Virus record (IMG/VR): IMGVR_UViG_3300017706_000303
Location: 1 to 40,625 of that record
DNA length: 40,625 nucleotides
Strand: one strand, 5' to 3'
Source of the DNA: a virus
The position numbers were made by a program, and so were the translations under genes. Below, piece by piece: positions 6,354 to 14,806 of this stretch. The first letter of the stretch is position 1. Each line of letters begins with the position of its first letter. The notes below the pieces were generated by a model, which was not told where the DNA came from, ran no database searches, and worked only from the letters and a program-made list of their open reading frames with translations.

Positions 6354-8591
6354 TTATGCTGCAAGGTTGTAAGATTGACCGGCAGATAACGTAGGCTTAA
6401 CCTGTCGAACAAAGGATACTTGTGAGCGAGTTACGTTAAGTGACCTACCCCTGTTATACAAATCGGCTATAGCTGAGTAGTCAAACTTAATACCTGTTGC
6501 GGATAGGGTTGATACTTCGGGGGTTAATACTAAGCTGGCGTCTACAGCTACAGCTATTCTTGTGCCTACGGGCTCAATAGAAACAGTACCCTCAACTCCA
6601 CCGTCAACCTCTGCTAGACCTTTTACGCCTAAGATGCCTAATACTGGGGTTAACTCAAGACTTTCAGGAAGTTCAATATTAGCATCGCCGTGACCAGTAG
6701 CATTAAGGTTAACACTTAAGTCAGCCTGTTCTCCTGAAGGCTCTGCTTCTGCTTGGCCTATTGCAGTGAGGTCTGCTACGACAGGGGTAAGGGATTGTCC
6801 GACACAAACAGCATTAGCAAAAGTTTCAAAAGTTAAGCTACTGTTTAAGGATACTGTAACCTCTTGACTGTCGTTACTATAAACTATTTCCGTAGGGTTA
6901 GCTGTAAGGTCTGAGAAGCTTTCTTGTAGGATTAACTCACTTTGATACTGGGTTGCGTCCCAAGGGATAGTATTAAAACTCTGAGTGGTTACGGGTGTTG
7001 AACCAGCAGTTGCTTCAAAACCAGTGGAACCAAAGGGGAAGTTAAAGGAGAACTTGTTACCGTCTTGTAGAAGGACGTTATCTCCTGCATCCCCTGCTGC
7101 ACCATTCTGTAGGATACCCCCGTCAGGCTCAGTTGTAAGCTCCTTGTAGATAGGTACTAATGCAACTTTTGGACCCAGTAACTCTGAGACACTGGCTACC
7201 ATATTAAAGGTAGTGGTGCTAGTTCCTGCCGCTGAAAGTCCTGTAGGGTACGGGTAGACTACACTGTCTGCGTATTGACGATCTTGGGCGTGTAGTTTGA
7301 CAGGGGGGTTTAAGTACCACTGAGGATCAAACGATCCCACAGTCATATCAAAACCTACAGGGAAGGGTGTCAGGTCTTGCAGTTCTTCGGGTATATCTAC
7401 GTCAATAGGAGGGGGTGTAAGTTCCTTATAAGCCCTAACCAAGACTTTTGTCTGTATATGCCCCGAAGGTACAGCAGCCGTTGACTCAAAGCCCACAACA
7501 GGTTCAACAACCTCTGTGGTTATAGCCCCCAGACCTACAGTATTAAGTAGGGAGTGCTCTTGAGGTACAGGGGTTCCGTTAGGAAAGTTAGCGTCTGTTA
7601 TCTCTGGCTGTAACCTAATACCGTAGAAGATATAAGCTGCACCAAAATGGTAGTCACCAGTAGAGCCTACCCCATACCTGTCCGTACCAATATCCTGAAT
7701 CTGTACTGACTCAGGGGTCTCATTTATCTGTAGACCCTTTTCTTCATCTGGTAGTAAGTGGAATAAGGTTCTTGACTTATTCTCCCCTGCCATTTCTAGG
7801 GGTCTAGCAGGGTCTGTGGTTTCATCCCCAGCCTGAGCAGTCACTAAGGGGTCAAAATAAGTTGTACCTCTGATAGAGTTAGTTTCATCAAAGGTGTTAA
7901 TAGTCTGGAACTGACCTACGACTACGGCGTAATCACCGTCTTTACCATTAACAGGAGTGTTTTCATAAGTAGAGACACTTAACTCAAAGCTAGGGTCAGC
8001 TAGTGTAGTAACTGTAGCGGTATTAACACCGCCAACATCAGCAATATCTTCAGCAGGGGTTAGGTGGAAAAGGTGGGGAGTCTGAGGATATACACCACCG
8101 GGGGTTGTAGTGGCGGGGTAAGTGTATGTACCGTTAGTTAAGGGTGCAAAGGCATCTTGGTAAACTATCTGGTCATTAACTGCCCCGTTCAACTGTGTCT
8201 GCATAGACAGACCTTCAGCCGTACCGAAAGTAACTAATGCGTCATCCCAGATAGGTCCAGTGGTGGGATGATCACCACCATCGGAATTGAAACCTATTTG
8301 CTCCCTATTACCAAGAATAAGGTTCTTGTCGAAGTAATTACGACCCAGAGTAATACTGTCAGCAAATCTTGTGCTGCCCTCACCACCCTGAACGTACCAG
8401 ACAGTAGTATTATGCGCCCTTACTGCATCTGTAGATATGACAGCAACTGCTTTAGGGATTACAGTTGAGTTAGGTGTAGAAGCTGGTTCTGGACAAGATG
8501 CTTGAACCCCAGTAATACCAACTGGGACTATCTCTCTCTGAGTACCTGCGCCACCTAATGTGGTGGCTGCTATAGGGGCAAAACCTAGCAT
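6354..8591 (-). CDS. Large virion protein of unknown function, possible head fibre (745 aa)
   Basis: The N-terminus MLGFAPIAATTLGGAGTQRE is followed by about 700 residues of low-helix, Thr/Pro/Val-rich sequence. Spaced beta repeats near the C-terminus recur around ELTPVLGILGVKGLAEVDG, VVADLTAIGQAEAEPSGEQA and LVLTPEVSTLSATGI. The repeated 'L-T-P-x-x-x-x-L-x-x-x-G' pattern suggests tandem Ig-like or beta-sandwich units. The gene abuts the SPRY-domain gene and lies between portal and protease, so the product is probably a virion surface or head-attached fibre. No homologous family was recognised with confidence. Confidence 0.55.
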   Translation of the reverse strand: MLGFAPIAATTLGGAGTQREIVPVGITGVQASCPEPASTPNSTVIPKAVAVISTDAVRAHNTTVWYVQGGEGSTRFADSITLGRNYFDKNLILGNREQIGFNSDGGDHPTTGPIWDDALVTFGTAEGLSMQTQLNGAVNDQIVYQDAFAPLTNGTYTYPATTTPGGVYPQTPHLFHLTPAEDIADVGGVNTATVTTLADPSFELSVSTYENTPVNGKDGDYAVVVGQFQTINTFDETNSIRGTTYFDPLVTAQAGDETTDPARPLEMAGENKSRTLFHLLPDEEKGLQINETPESVQIQDIGTDRYGVGSTGDYHFGAAYIFYGIRLQPEITDANFPNGTPVPQEHSLLNTVGLGAITTEVVEPVVGFESTAAVPSGHIQTKVLVRAYKELTPPPIDVDIPEELQDLTPFPVGFDMTVGSFDPQWYLNPPVKLHAQDRQYADSVVYPYPTGLSAAGTSTTTFNMVASVSELLGPKVALVPIYKELTTEPDGGILQNGAAGDAGDNVLLQDGNKFSFNFPFGSTGFEATAGSTPVTTQSFNTIPWDATQYQSELILQESFSDLTANPTEIVYSNDSQEVTVSLNSSLTFETFANAVCVGQSLTPVVADLTAIGQAEAEPSGEQADLSVNLNATGHGDANIELPESLELTPVLGILGVKGLAEVDGGVEGTVSIEPVGTRIAVAVDASLVLTPEVSTLSATGIKFDYSAIADLYNRGRSLNVTRSQVSFVRQVKPTLSAGQSYNLAA

Positions 8592-10115
8592 CTACTGCCT
8601 ATTAAATCCTGAAGGTGCGGTGTAATTCAATGTAGAACCGGGACCGCAAATAATTTTGTATAGGGTGTCACGAGTGCTGGTGGTCTTGTTAGCGGCAAAC
8701 AAAGAGAACCTGTCAACCACACCACCTAAACTATATCCCGCACCAGTTAGAGGGTCACCTGTTGCGTTGTTCCACGTATTATTCCAACCCCACCAAACCT
8801 TTTTCGCATCTGTATCCCAAGCGACTTGAAGCACGTCCACCCCCGGAGTTAGTGAGAAATTTACGGTGGTTGTGAAAAAGCCTTGGTCATAACTGTTAAC
8901 AGAGGCGTTATGAATAGTGGCCCTTGCGCCGTAATTACCACCGGGGTGGAAAATAGAACATAATGGACCTGCTGTGGCGTGGGCTGAGTTATAACCATAA
9001 GTGTCGGCTACTAGGCCATCGTGATCCCCAATACCGATTACAAAATCCGATGCACTGCATGTGTGGCCCGTCATGATTTCAATTTCTGTATAGCCTTTTC
9101 CACTTCTTAACGGGCCTTGGTAGGTCATTCCTCCGTTAAAGTTGTAATGGGTGTGATCGACCCTGACCTCACTTACTGCACTATAGGTTTGAACAACCCT
9201 GTTAGCGTAAGCACGGGTCAAAGCTGGTACGGCTACATATTCTGTAAAGGAAAGAATCATAGAAGAGACGGACACAGCCGTGGCAATCCCGTCACTAATT
9301 CTAAACCTAAAAACAAGGTCGCCTTCATGGGCGGTATTAGTACTAGGGGTAAAAGTGTATACACCGTTTGATATAGCTATGTTAGTTACCATGTCTGGTA
9401 AATTAGAAGGGCCATATACATTACCACTTGAGTCGAAGGCGTCCCAATCGTAAATAATAGGGAAACCTGCATCATCAACAGCCGCAATAGTTATAGAAGA
9501 GGTACTGCCATCCGTATTAAGTTGAAAAGTGCTTGGAGGCAGGGTCGTGAATCTTGGGGCAAACTGTGACCCAGTGCTAACCCTGTCCCACTCTAGGCCA
9601 TCCCAAATGTAGAGGGTCTTGGTATCCTGAGTCCAAGCTAAGTCTGTAGCACTAGGGCTTGCTGGTAAAGCTGCATAATTGGCAACTTGAGATATTCCCC
9701 CAGAGGGGGCCACAGGCGCCCAGCTATTAGTGCTAGATACAAAAGTTAAGGCTTGTCCGTGGGCAGGAGTAGTACTATCTACATTAGCTATATCAGCTAG
9801 GTACTGTACTACGTCCTGAGCCAACATAGTGAATATTACTACACCAGCAGCGCCGACAGTTATTGCCCCGTTATTAGCAAGGGTAGAAGATGTAGGAGAC
9901 CTAGCCATAGTGTAGGTTCCGCCAGACAGTCCTATAGTACCAGTGCCCGATTCATATGATGTGCCGTCTTCTATGGTATACCTAACAATATCTCCATCAA
10001 CAACAGAAGCTTCAGCTAATCCTTGAAACCCTGATACAGCAGACCCGAAGGTTAAGTTACCTGTACCTGCTGCACCCGAGAGGGTCATCTTTGTTCTGTC
10101 TATGAATTTTACCAT
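8592..10115 (-). CDS. Adhesin-like virion protein with C-terminal SPRY-like domain (507 aa)
   Basis: The N-terminal region (MVKFIDRTKMTLSGAAGTGN) contains a pattern common in phage fibre/structural N-termini, and residues 140-185 contain the fibre-type motif ATDLAWTQDTKTLYIWDGLE. The middle (about 190-290) resembles a cadherin/Ig-like module. The last about 200 residues have a lectin/SPRY signature: GYTEIEIMTG, DFVIGIGD, and VLQVAWDTDAKKVWWGWNNT. SPRY domains bind proteins or glycans. Placed directly after the portal and a 158-aa protein, it may decorate the head rather than the tail. Receptor or surface binding is inferred. Confidence 0.6.
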   Translation of the reverse strand: MVKFIDRTKMTLSGAAGTGNLTFGSAVSGFQGLAEASVVDGDIVRYTIEDGTSYESGTGTIGLSGGTYTMARSPTSSTLANNGAITVGAAGVVIFTMLAQDVVQYLADIANVDSTTPAHGQALTFVSSTNSWAPVAPSGGISQVANYAALPASPSATDLAWTQDTKTLYIWDGLEWDRVSTGSQFAPRFTTLPPSTFQLNTDGSTSSITIAAVDDAGFPIIYDWDAFDSSGNVYGPSNLPDMVTNIAISNGVYTFTPSTNTAHEGDLVFRFRISDGIATAVSVSSMILSFTEYVAVPALTRAYANRVVQTYSAVSEVRVDHTHYNFNGGMTYQGPLRSGKGYTEIEIMTGHTCSASDFVIGIGDHDGLVADTYGYNSAHATAGPLCSIFHPGGNYGARATIHNASVNSYDQGFFTTTVNFSLTPGVDVLQVAWDTDAKKVWWGWNNTWNNATGDPLTGAGYSLGGVVDRFSLFAANKTTSTRDTLYKIICGPGSTLNYTAPSGFNRQ

Positions 10116-10131
10116 TAGGTATTACCTTAGA

Positions 10132-10608
10132 TTAAGCTATGCGGAGAATACTTGTGGTAGCTCCCGGAGCAGGGAACTGAATAGTAAAGTCACCACTTGT
10201 AGAACTGACTGTTCCTCCAAAAGAAAACACAGCAATAACTTCATTACCTGTGTTATTATGATTGTAAAGAATACAACCATCAGAGGCTACTGTTACGTTA
10301 CTAAAGGTAACATCATTAAAATCCATAACAGCAGTTGTAGTACCTGTTGCTATCTGAGGAAAACCTGAAGCTACAGTTGCTTCTGCACCATTATTACCTG
10401 CGTTAAGGGAGTATGTTGCATCATAGTTAGTACCAGACACCTCGTCAGAAAGTACAGTCCCAATGTCAAAAGTAGTGGAATCGTAGTCTCTAACAAGGTT
10501 CTCTTCTTCCTTTAGAAGAATGACCCTCATAGAATTGTCAAAGTCATGATTACCTTTAAGCAACTGTAGTTTAAACTGGTCACTCAGGGCTGTTGTAATA
10601 GTTCCCAT
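10132..10608 (-). CDS. Virion structural protein of unknown function (158 aa)
   Basis: The start MGTITTALSDQFKLQLLKGN is favoured by an AAGGA site right upstream; a longer in-frame start overlaps the portal gene and lacks one. The sequence has a short helix at the N-terminus followed by beta strands including AVMDFNDVTFSNVTVASDGC and ends with an FTIQFPAPGATTSILRIA strand. This type of small protein ('TTALCxSFKxELLxGxHxF') is often seen beside adhesins in phage structural operons. It probably links the adhesin-like protein to the virion, but that is a context inference. Confidence 0.6.
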   Translation of the reverse strand: MGTITTALSDQFKLQLLKGNHDFDNSMRVILLKEEENLVRDYDSTTFDIGTVLSDEVSGTNYDATYSLNAGNNGAEATVASGFPQIATGTTTAVMDFNDVTFSNVTVASDGCILYNHNNTGNEVIAVFSFGGTVSSTSGDFTIQFPAPGATTSILRIA

Positions 10609-10609
10609 A

Positions 10610-11977
10610 TTATAATTCCTTGTCTTCCTCTGCCTCCTCGGGCAGATCATTTGTTTCAGTTTCGACCTCTAGGTCAGGGTCATAGTTTAGTTCAGCAATA
10701 GCCATAAGGTCTTGTATGACCTCTGGATGATCACTGACGTTAATGTCTGCACCGTTAAGGTTACGAAGGAACCCTGCAATCTCACGTAGATCATGCGGAG
10801 CAACATCACCTGCCTTGATACAGGGCATCAGATCATAGTTAAGTCCGTTAAGCTGCCATAGGCGTTCTACCAGTTGCTTGTTAAGTACATCTACAATAGC
10901 TTGGATGTAGCTCTCTAAGGCACGTAGAAACAGGTCAGTCTTACTTTTAGAGAGTGCGTATGATCCATTGTTACCCCCACCGAGCATAAGAAACTCAGAA
11001 AGTACAGAACGGGCAATGTCATGTTGGTAACGTCTTACAATAGGATCAATATCTAAATTACGAGTTCCTGAACTGGACATTAACTCTACATCTACTAGAC
11101 GTACATTAGTAGGACTACCATCCTTGTCAGGATAGGTATCACTGGGGGTAATAATGTAGCCCTGTTCGTTGAACTTTACATCACGTAAGATTTGCTCAAG
11201 ATTGGCAACAAAACCTGTCTGTGCAGATGTAGCATCCCCAGAGAGGTACTCAGAAGGGATACGAGCTACAGGGATACCTGCTAACTCTCGCTCTACTGCT
11301 ATGGCTTCTATGGACTGTAAATTGTTTAAGTATTGGTACGATGTGTAAGCATTGCGTAGGATACTACGACCACTGGGATCACCGTTAATAGAAGTAGTTC
11401 TATAATAGAGGCTTTTGTTAGCTGGGATGTAGTGTTGAGAAAGTGCATAACCTGTATCCTGATAAAGCCCCAGTACTTCGCCTGTCTTGGTGTTTACATC
11501 AAACCTAGAGACTGTCCAAGGCGCACGACAAACAATTTTACGGACACCCATGCGCCCGTCAGTATACTTACTATACTTCTTATACGATTGTTTAGTAGGC
11601 CCAACACGGCGCTTATAGACAACCTCAAACCAAGCAAAGCCATACGACAAGCTTGATAACGCTTCCGCAATGTGGTCATCAAGCGAATGTTCCATGTCAT
11701 CAAAGACACTTTCCACAAATAGAGCTTCATTCTTAGCTTCTTCAGTATCATTAGCTGGTTCAACCTTGAGTTTGACGTCTCTAAGTACTTGTTCAGCAGC
11801 ATACATAACTGCGCCAATAGTACTGTCATTATCTCTCATTTCCCTATATTTACGGATAGCAGCTTTGCCACGTAACTCAGGAATAAATTCGTCCGAACGA
11901 ATCTGTCCATTTCGGACATTCTGTCCACTGACCCCTAGTGTTTGGGTCGCTTTAGTTTTACTCAATCTTCTGGGCAT
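10610..11977 (-). CDS. Portal protein (455 aa)
   Basis: The protein lies directly after the large terminase with a one-base overlap. It contains portal-type features: an N-terminal region with AAIRKYREMRDNDSTIGAVM, an SLSYGFAWFEVVYKRR strand pair, a basic loop around GRMGVRKIVCRAPWT, and a long helix region with PIVRRYQHDIARSVLSEFLM followed by GSYALSKSK. The Mu gp29/DUF935-like pattern 'GSYAxxxxK' in the stem-helix region is present. The dodecameric portal would sit at one capsid vertex and serve as DNA channel and terminase dock. An acidic C-terminal tail (EEAEEDKEL) is typical of portals. Confidence 0.8.
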   Translation of the reverse strand: MPRRLSKTKATQTLGVSGQNVRNGQIRSDEFIPELRGKAAIRKYREMRDNDSTIGAVMYAAEQVLRDVKLKVEPANDTEEAKNEALFVESVFDDMEHSLDDHIAEALSSLSYGFAWFEVVYKRRVGPTKQSYKKYSKYTDGRMGVRKIVCRAPWTVSRFDVNTKTGEVLGLYQDTGYALSQHYIPANKSLYYRTTSINGDPSGRSILRNAYTSYQYLNNLQSIEAIAVERELAGIPVARIPSEYLSGDATSAQTGFVANLEQILRDVKFNEQGYIITPSDTYPDKDGSPTNVRLVDVELMSSSGTRNLDIDPIVRRYQHDIARSVLSEFLMLGGGNNGSYALSKSKTDLFLRALESYIQAIVDVLNKQLVERLWQLNGLNYDLMPCIKAGDVAPHDLREIAGFLRNLNGADINVSDHPEVIQDLMAIAELNYDPDLEVETETNDLPEEAEEDKEL

Positions 11978-13350
11978 TATAGGAGTCCCTTAGCACTAGA
12001 ATATGCTAGTTTAAGTTGTGGCTTTGCGTACCCATTAAGACTAAGGTCGGTGATGGCCCATACACAGGCATCTAATCTATCTGGCGACCCTAAAGACCCA
12101 AGAGGTTCCCATTGAACCATCTGATCCTCCAAGTCGTTAAGCCCTCTGACGTGTTTAACTCTGCCTTGCTCATATAGTGCAGATACAGGTTCAGCCCTAG
12201 CCATCTTGCCTCTACTCGCATGAACGAGGCGTATGGGTAGAGCTTCATCTTCTGTGTGTAATGTGTGTCTTACCATGTCGCCGCCCTGATTCTTCTCGGC
12301 AACAATCCTATCAGCCATATGCTCTCTGTATAACTCAACAGCCTTAGCTGCCCAAGCTTGAGGACTATACTGTCCTGTATGATCCTCTAGGACATAAGCT
12401 GTACCGTTTACATCAACACCAGCTACTATGATACCAGTCATATCAGAGTCAGTGTTATTACTAATAGCGGGGTCTATGGCTACAACAATTCGGTTAAGCT
12501 GAGGGACGTCATCTTTGTCTACTTCACACTCAGCTAGTAACTTACGATTCCACAGGGCACCAGAGGCTTCGTCTAGTATTTCTGCGTATAACTCTTGTCT
12601 ACCTAGTCTAGTGCCCTCGTAGGTCTTCTTTACTGCTGTAAGGAAAGTATCAGCAAGATTAGCACTATTATCAAAAGTTGATCCAGTCGAGACATGAGTC
12701 TTCTCGTCATCTAGGATACTTCGTAATAACTTGGTAGTCTTAGGTGTAGTAGTAACAAAAACTATGGGTCGTTTACCTAAACGTAACCCAAACTGCATCA
12801 TATCCCATGTGTCTTGTGCATTTCTCCAAGCACATAACTCGTCACACCATGCACTGTAAGCCTGTGGACCCCTGAGTCTTTCTGGGTCTTCTGCTGAGAA
12901 AAAGACAGCCTTGGCACCATTAGCCCAAGTCATGCTGTTATTAGTAGGAGACCACACAGGATAACCCATGTCAGCCTTACGGTAGGTCTTGTCGCTCTTG
13001 TGGCAAACATTCAGAAGACCTGAGTCTCCCTCGACCATAACTCTACGAACGTCTCCTTTAGTGGGGGCAACACAATGAACGATCCTATCGCCCATCTTGA
13101 TTCTATGCCTTACCCACTCAGCTCCTGCTCTTGTCTTACCCCAACCTCGTCCTGCTAAAGCTACCCAAGTATTCCACTTACCTTCTGGCTCTAGTTGATC
13201 TGTTCTAGCCCAAAAGCTCCAATCATGTTGTAGCTCTTGTGCTTGGTCAGGTGTTAGCTGCTTAAGTGCCTCTTGTACCTTATCATCGGATAAAGCTCTT
13301 AGAGATTCTGCTGTAAGCTTACGCTGCGTCTTCTGTGTCAGGGTTTGCAT
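11977..13350 (-). CDS. terL: Terminase large subunit, GTA-like (457 aa)
   Basis: This is the packaging motor ATPase-nuclease. Walker A is ALAGRGWGKTRAGAEW (about residues 65-79), Walker B is SAWCDEL (about 166-172), and the coupling TTTP is near residue 200. The RNase H-like nuclease has an Asp in VVAIDPA (about 293), Glu in AEKNQGG (about 351) and Asp in RLDA (about 426). The Walker A form closely resembles the terminase of alphaproteobacterial gene transfer agents and related phages. The gene overlaps terS by 32 bases. Length is normal for the family. Confidence 0.9.
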   Translation of the reverse strand: MQTLTQKTQRKLTAESLRALSDDKVQEALKQLTPDQAQELQHDWSFWARTDQLEPEGKWNTWVALAGRGWGKTRAGAEWVRHRIKMGDRIVHCVAPTKGDVRRVMVEGDSGLLNVCHKSDKTYRKADMGYPVWSPTNNSMTWANGAKAVFFSAEDPERLRGPQAYSAWCDELCAWRNAQDTWDMMQFGLRLGKRPIVFVTTTPKTTKLLRSILDDEKTHVSTGSTFDNSANLADTFLTAVKKTYEGTRLGRQELYAEILDEASGALWNRKLLAECEVDKDDVPQLNRIVVAIDPAISNNTDSDMTGIIVAGVDVNGTAYVLEDHTGQYSPQAWAAKAVELYREHMADRIVAEKNQGGDMVRHTLHTEDEALPIRLVHASRGKMARAEPVSALYEQGRVKHVRGLNDLEDQMVQWEPLGSLGSPDRLDACVWAITDLSLNGYAKPQLKLAYSSAKGLL

Positions 13351-13735
13351 CTGTATCCTTGCCCAACAAAGTCATAAGGGCATCAATAGCACTTGAGTCT
13401 TGATCAGGGTCAGTATACTCGTCGGGGTCATTAACTGTGCTCTGAGGGCTCCAACCACCCTTACTACGCAAGAATAACTCCTGTGAAGCAAAGTGTCCTT
13501 CCATAGCTTGCTGTACGACTACATTACCAACCTTAGAGACAATCTCTGCTCTAGCTTCAGCTATGTCATTACCGTACAGCTTATAGAATGTACCATGAGA
13601 ACCGGGGGCATTCTGATACTTCTTAGCTACAGTAGCCATAATATCCTTAATGCTCACACCATCTTGAACCGCTTGCCGAACATACTTGGCAATAGGCACA
13701 CTATAAGGGAGTACTTGATTCTTAGGGTATGTCAT
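13319..13735 (-). CDS. terS: Terminase small subunit candidate (138 aa)
   Basis: The 138-aa protein starts MTYPKNQVLPYSVPIAKYVR, has a helix-turn-helix-like segment QAVQDGVSIKDIMATVAKKY near residues 18-38, a central helical region with AEARAEIVSKVGNVVVQQAM, and an acidic, disordered C-terminus rich in Asp and Pro. It immediately precedes and overlaps terL. That layout (DNA-binding N-terminus, oligomerising middle, terL-binding tail) is typical of small terminases that recognise the packaging site. The sequence itself is divergent, so the call depends on position. Confidence 0.65.
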   Translation of the reverse strand: MTYPKNQVLPYSVPIAKYVRQAVQDGVSIKDIMATVAKKYQNAPGSHGTFYKLYGNDIAEARAEIVSKVGNVVVQQAMEGHFASQELFLRSKGGWSPQSTVNDPDEYTDPDQDSSAIDALMTLLGKDTDANPDTEDAA

Positions 13736-13827
13736 TTTGTAGTAGCTTTAGTACCAATGGTTAGGTCTACAACAGCATCTTTCTTGGTTGTACCTAAGTT
13801 GGCAACAGCATCTTGTCTGTCAGACAT
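13732..13827 (-). CDS. 31-aa peptide upstream of terS
   Basis: A short reading frame, MSDRQDAVANLGTTKKDAVV and then DLTIGTKATTK, ends with its TGA overlapping the terS ATG (ATGA). The ribosome site AAGGA is well spaced, and the 19 nt around the start are identical to those at a fibre gene start at 36.7 kb. It may be a leader peptide coupling translation into terS, or a small virion or regulatory peptide. No family was recognised. Confidence 0.5.
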   Translation of the reverse strand: MSDRQDAVANLGTTKKDAVVDLTIGTKATTK

Positions 13828-13836
13828 TACGTTAGT

Positions 13837-13857
13837 TCCTTATGTTTAGCATAAGTT
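13837..13857 (-). promoter_or_regulatory. Operator-like paired palindrome / leader hairpin ahead of the late genes
   Basis: Two 10-bp near-palindromes of the AACATATGTT type (AGCATAAGTT and TCCTTATGTT on the plus strand) are separated by one base, so centres lie 11 bp apart. The same arrangement occurs at 14.30, 14.38 and 21.98 kb. On the minus-strand transcript the site can also fold as CTTATG-CTAAA-CATAAG right before the ribosome site of the 31-aa peptide. It could act on DNA (repressor or activator) or RNA (translation). Confidence 0.45.
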
Positions 13858-13944
13858 ATAATGGGGAGGGCAAGGTCAGATACTCTGCGTCTCACTCATG
13901 AATATATTCGGGGAGGTGTGAGCATGACGCTTGCCGTGCTACAC

Positions 13945-13972
13945 TACATAGGTATTCTTTTGTATATGTCAA
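13945..13972 (-). promoter_or_regulatory. Candidate late promoter, sigma70-like
   Basis: On the minus strand, TTGACA (13967-13972) and TATGTA (13945-13950) are separated by 16 bp. It lies about 115 bases upstream of the 31-aa peptide and points into terS and the whole late series. It is the only good sigma70-like pair seen in the spacer between 13.83 and 14.1 kb. The rest of that spacer is AT-rich with no convincing gene. Confidence 0.4.
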
Positions 13973-14100
13973 CCCCTAAAGTATAACTTTTTTATATCTT
14001 TCGTATAGAACATTGATTTAAAACAAAAGAAAGTTTTAGTTGGGCAACAAAATAATCATAAAAATTATAATAGTTACTACTACTAATGGTATATCAGGTG

Positions 14101-14289
14101 TCAAGGTTCAAGTTCTTCTACAAAGACTTCTTCATTAGTTATAAACTCTAAGAGGTCTATAAGGCAATCCTCTTTAGTTTTATTTATATAGTAATACTTA
14201 CGACCCTTGTATTTGACAACACAATAAACACTAAAGTCTATTATCCTTTTGTTGTCATGATGTATTATTTCTCTAAAGTCTACTAGCAC
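14101..14289 (-). CDS. Small protein of unknown function (62 aa)
   Basis: The frame starts with GTG (MLVDFREIIHHDNKRIIDFS) and has AGGG about ten bases upstream. It continues as VYCVVKYKGRKYYYINKTKE and ends in an acidic tail (NEEVFVEELEP). It resembles a small beta-alpha domain. A good sigma70-like promoter and two operator-like sites lie just upstream, so it may be an early regulator or anti-host peptide. No family was recognised. Confidence 0.5.
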   Translation of the reverse strand: MLVDFREIIHHDNKRIIDFSVYCVVKYKGRKYYYINKTKEDCLIDLLEFITNEEVFVEELEP

Positions 14290-14303
14290 CGCTTAAGTTC
14301 CCT

Positions 14304-14324
14304 AACATATGTATAACGTATGTT
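14304..14324. promoter_or_regulatory. Operator-like paired palindrome 1 upstream of the 62-aa gene
   Basis: Two AACATATGTT-type 10-bp palindromes (AACATATGTA and AACGTATGTT) are joined by one T, giving an 11-bp centre-to-centre spacing, about one helical turn. The site lies directly before the ribosome site of the 62-aa gene and downstream of its predicted promoter, where a bound protein would block elongation. Confidence 0.5.
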
Positions 14325-14378
14325 TCACTTAATTATTTAACTATTATGATTAAAACTAAAGTTATTGGTCTTATGTTT

Positions 14379-14399
14379 AACATACGTGTAACATATGTT
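14379..14399. promoter_or_regulatory. Operator-like paired palindrome 2 upstream of the 62-aa gene
   Basis: The sequence AACATACGTG-t-AACATATGTT again shows two near-perfect 10-bp palindromes at 11-bp spacing. It lies about 20 bp downstream of the predicted -10 element at 14420-14425. Together with the site at 14304 it makes a two-site control region. Confidence 0.5.
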
Positions 14400-14419
14400 A
14401 TGTCCTGTCCTGTCTTTGA

Positions 14420-14447
14420 CATATAGGAACTAATTTTTATTTGTCAA
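14420..14447 (-). promoter_or_regulatory. Candidate sigma70-like promoter for the 62-aa gene
   Basis: On the minus strand, TTGACA (14442-14447) is followed after 16 bp by TATATG (14420-14425). The -35 is inside a 13-bp sequence, TACCCCTTGACAA, that recurs at 22081-22093. Both operator-like pairs lie just downstream in the direction of transcription. Confidence 0.5.
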
Positions 14448-14506
14448 GGGGTAGACTCTGAGTAAAGTGTATGAGTGCGACACTTTGGCACACTCTTTGT
14501 TATGCT

Positions 14507-14564
14507 AAGGTATTTTTTTATGTTGTAGATATGAGCCCCAAGGTATTTTTTTATGTTGTAGATA
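14507..14564. repeat. Two 25-bp direct repeats containing T7 runs
   Basis: Identical 25-bp copies lie at 14507-14531 and 14540-14564, starting AAGGTATTTTTTTATGTTG. Their starts are 33 bp apart, about three helical turns. The repeats are in a stretch of about 330 bases (14290-14621) that otherwise holds only operators, a promoter and a hairpin. Possible roles are a doubled protein-binding site or plus-strand termination sites. Confidence 0.6.
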
Positions 14565-14589
14565 GGAGTGTGTTCGCACGGAGCGAGAA

Positions 14590-14610
14590 CCCTGGGTTGT
14601 ATTCCCAGGG
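14590..14610 (-). terminator. Stem-loop downstream of the 46-aa gene
   Basis: A 7-bp perfect stem CCCTGGG/CCCAGGG with a 7-nt loop lies 11 bases beyond the stop of the minus-strand 46-aa gene. The following minus-strand bases are only weakly T-rich (TTCTC), so termination may be partial. Confidence 0.4.
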
Positions 14611-14621
14611 GCCCCACTATC

Positions 14622-14762
14622 TTATAAGTTGATACCCCATGAGGCGAGTAACCAAGCGAGATCCTCTACCCATACGTGTGCAACTAGAACGATAGCTAGT
14701 ATGGCAGCAAGCTTACTTAAAGTTGTAATCAACAATTCTTCCTGACGTTGAGTAAGTCTCAT
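14622..14762 (-). CDS. Small predicted membrane protein (46 aa)
   Basis: The reading frame MRLTQRQEELLITTLSKLAA then ILAIVLVAHVWVEDLAWLLA ends SWGINL. It has an AGGA ribosome site 7 bases from the ATG. A polar N-terminus is followed by a hydrophobic stretch of about 30 residues, so it could cross the inner membrane once or lie along it. It lies downstream of the 132-aa gene on the same strand and may be its operon partner. Function unknown. Confidence 0.5.
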   Translation of the reverse strand: MRLTQRQEELLITTLSKLAAILAIVLVAHVWVEDLAWLLASWGINL

Positions 14763-14782
14763 TTTACTATCCTATAAGTAGA

Positions 14783-14806
14783 GGGAACCGACCGAAACCG
14801 GTTCCC
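14783..14806 (-). terminator. Stem-loop between the 132-aa and 46-aa genes
   Basis: GGGAACCG and CGGTTCCC form an 8-bp stem with an 8-nt loop just after the stop of the 132-aa gene. There is no strong T-run on the minus strand, so it probably attenuates transcription or protects the upstream message rather than fully ending it. Confidence 0.45.

Noticed and set aside
13860-14000. tRNA or structured RNA in the AT-rich spacer before the late genes
   Set aside because: No acceptor/T-arm pattern (no GGTTCGANTCC) and no cloverleaf could be drawn.
13823-14289. Integrase, excisionase or CI-like repressor in the divergent region
   Set aside because: None of the small proteins has a recognisable recombinase or helix-turn-helix repressor pattern; the lifestyle is therefore read as lytic, with the missing segment unchecked.
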